Source: Propionibacteriaceae bacterium (GTDB lineage: Bacteria > Actinomycetota > Actinomycetes > Propionibacteriales > Propionibacteriaceae). From it: a DNA stretch of 5,800 nt. The stretch lies in NCBI GenBank assembly GCA_009781325.1, contig WQYJ01000137.1, positions 1-5,800 of the forward strand. The letters run 5' to 3'. Positions 5,747 to 5,800 of this stretch are shown piece after piece (position 1 is the first letter of the stretch; every line of letters begins with the position of its first letter). Below the pieces are notes generated by a model. The model saw nothing but the letters and a program-made list of their open reading frames with translations. It made no database searches and was not told the DNA's origin. The position numbers and the translations under genes are program-made.

Positions 5747-5800
5747 TTATACTCTGTCTGCCTGCTGACGCCTCCAACGGATCCCAGCATCGATAAACCC
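5747..5800 (-). CDS. prfB: Peptide chain release factor 2, C-terminal end (partial)
   Basis: Only the last 17 codons and a TAA stop are inside the window; the gene enters from the right edge. The visible end reads GFIDAGIRWRRQQADRV. The FIDAGIRWR stretch is typical of the C-terminal tail of actinobacterial RF2, where a short acidic segment is followed by an 'AGIRWR'-like end. RF2 recognises UGA and UAA stop codons and triggers peptide release on the ribosome. The assignment also rests on position: prfB directly upstream of ftsE-ftsX-smpB is a conserved actinobacterial order. The piece is too short for domain evidence (no GGQ motif in view), so the call combines tail similarity and synteny. 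The other two minus-strand frames here give no recognisable protein. Confidence 0.65.
   Translation of the reverse strand, partial: GFIDAGIRWRRQQADRV

Overview
The window looks like part of an actinobacterial (Actinomycetota) chromosome of moderate GC, roughly mid-50s percent by eye. The main evidence is gene order. All confident genes lie on the minus strand, read right to left as prfB (3' end only), ftsE, ftsX, a secreted coiled-coil M23 peptidase, smpB, and a ThrE-type threonine/serine exporter. The prfB-ftsE-ftsX-smpB order is a well-known conserved actinobacterial block. I cannot name the genus.

Layout from transcription start to end (high to low coordinates). 5747-5800 holds the last 17 codons of peptide chain release factor 2. 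A 77-nt gap with a weak hairpin and T-run leads to ftsE (4980-5669, GTG start). ftsX follows 10 nt later (4064-4969; the start is fixed by a good Shine-Dalgarno site). After 20 nt comes the M23 peptidase (2790-4043), then 46 nt and smpB (2270-2743), then 37 nt and the exporter (679-2232). The short gaps suggest one transcript, although no promoter could be identified.

How the genes fit together. FtsE (ATPase) and FtsX (membrane subunit) form the divisome complex that activates a cell-wall hydrolase outside the membrane. The adjacent exported coiled-coil/M23 protein has the architecture expected of the hydrolase controlled by this FtsEX, and it keeps all the zinc and catalytic residues. PrfB and SmpB act in translation termination and ribosome rescue. 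They probably share the operon by conserved synteny rather than by a common pathway. ThrE exports small hydroxy amino acids and looks like a lineage-specific addition to the operon end. No tmRNA gene is visible beside smpB.

The left 678 bases contain no confident gene. They hold a perfect 16-bp inverted repeat (1-16/60-75) abutting a second perfect hairpin (73-87), resembling a REP-type intergenic repeat. They also hold a 20-bp tandem duplication (154-193), several smaller hairpins, and a short plus-strand ORF (590-745) whose first ~36 residues resemble the N-terminus of a metallo-beta-lactamase-fold hydrolase. That ORF runs tail-to-tail into the 3' end of thrE and may be a gene remnant. This end looks like a decayed or rearranged boundary between the core operon and something further left.
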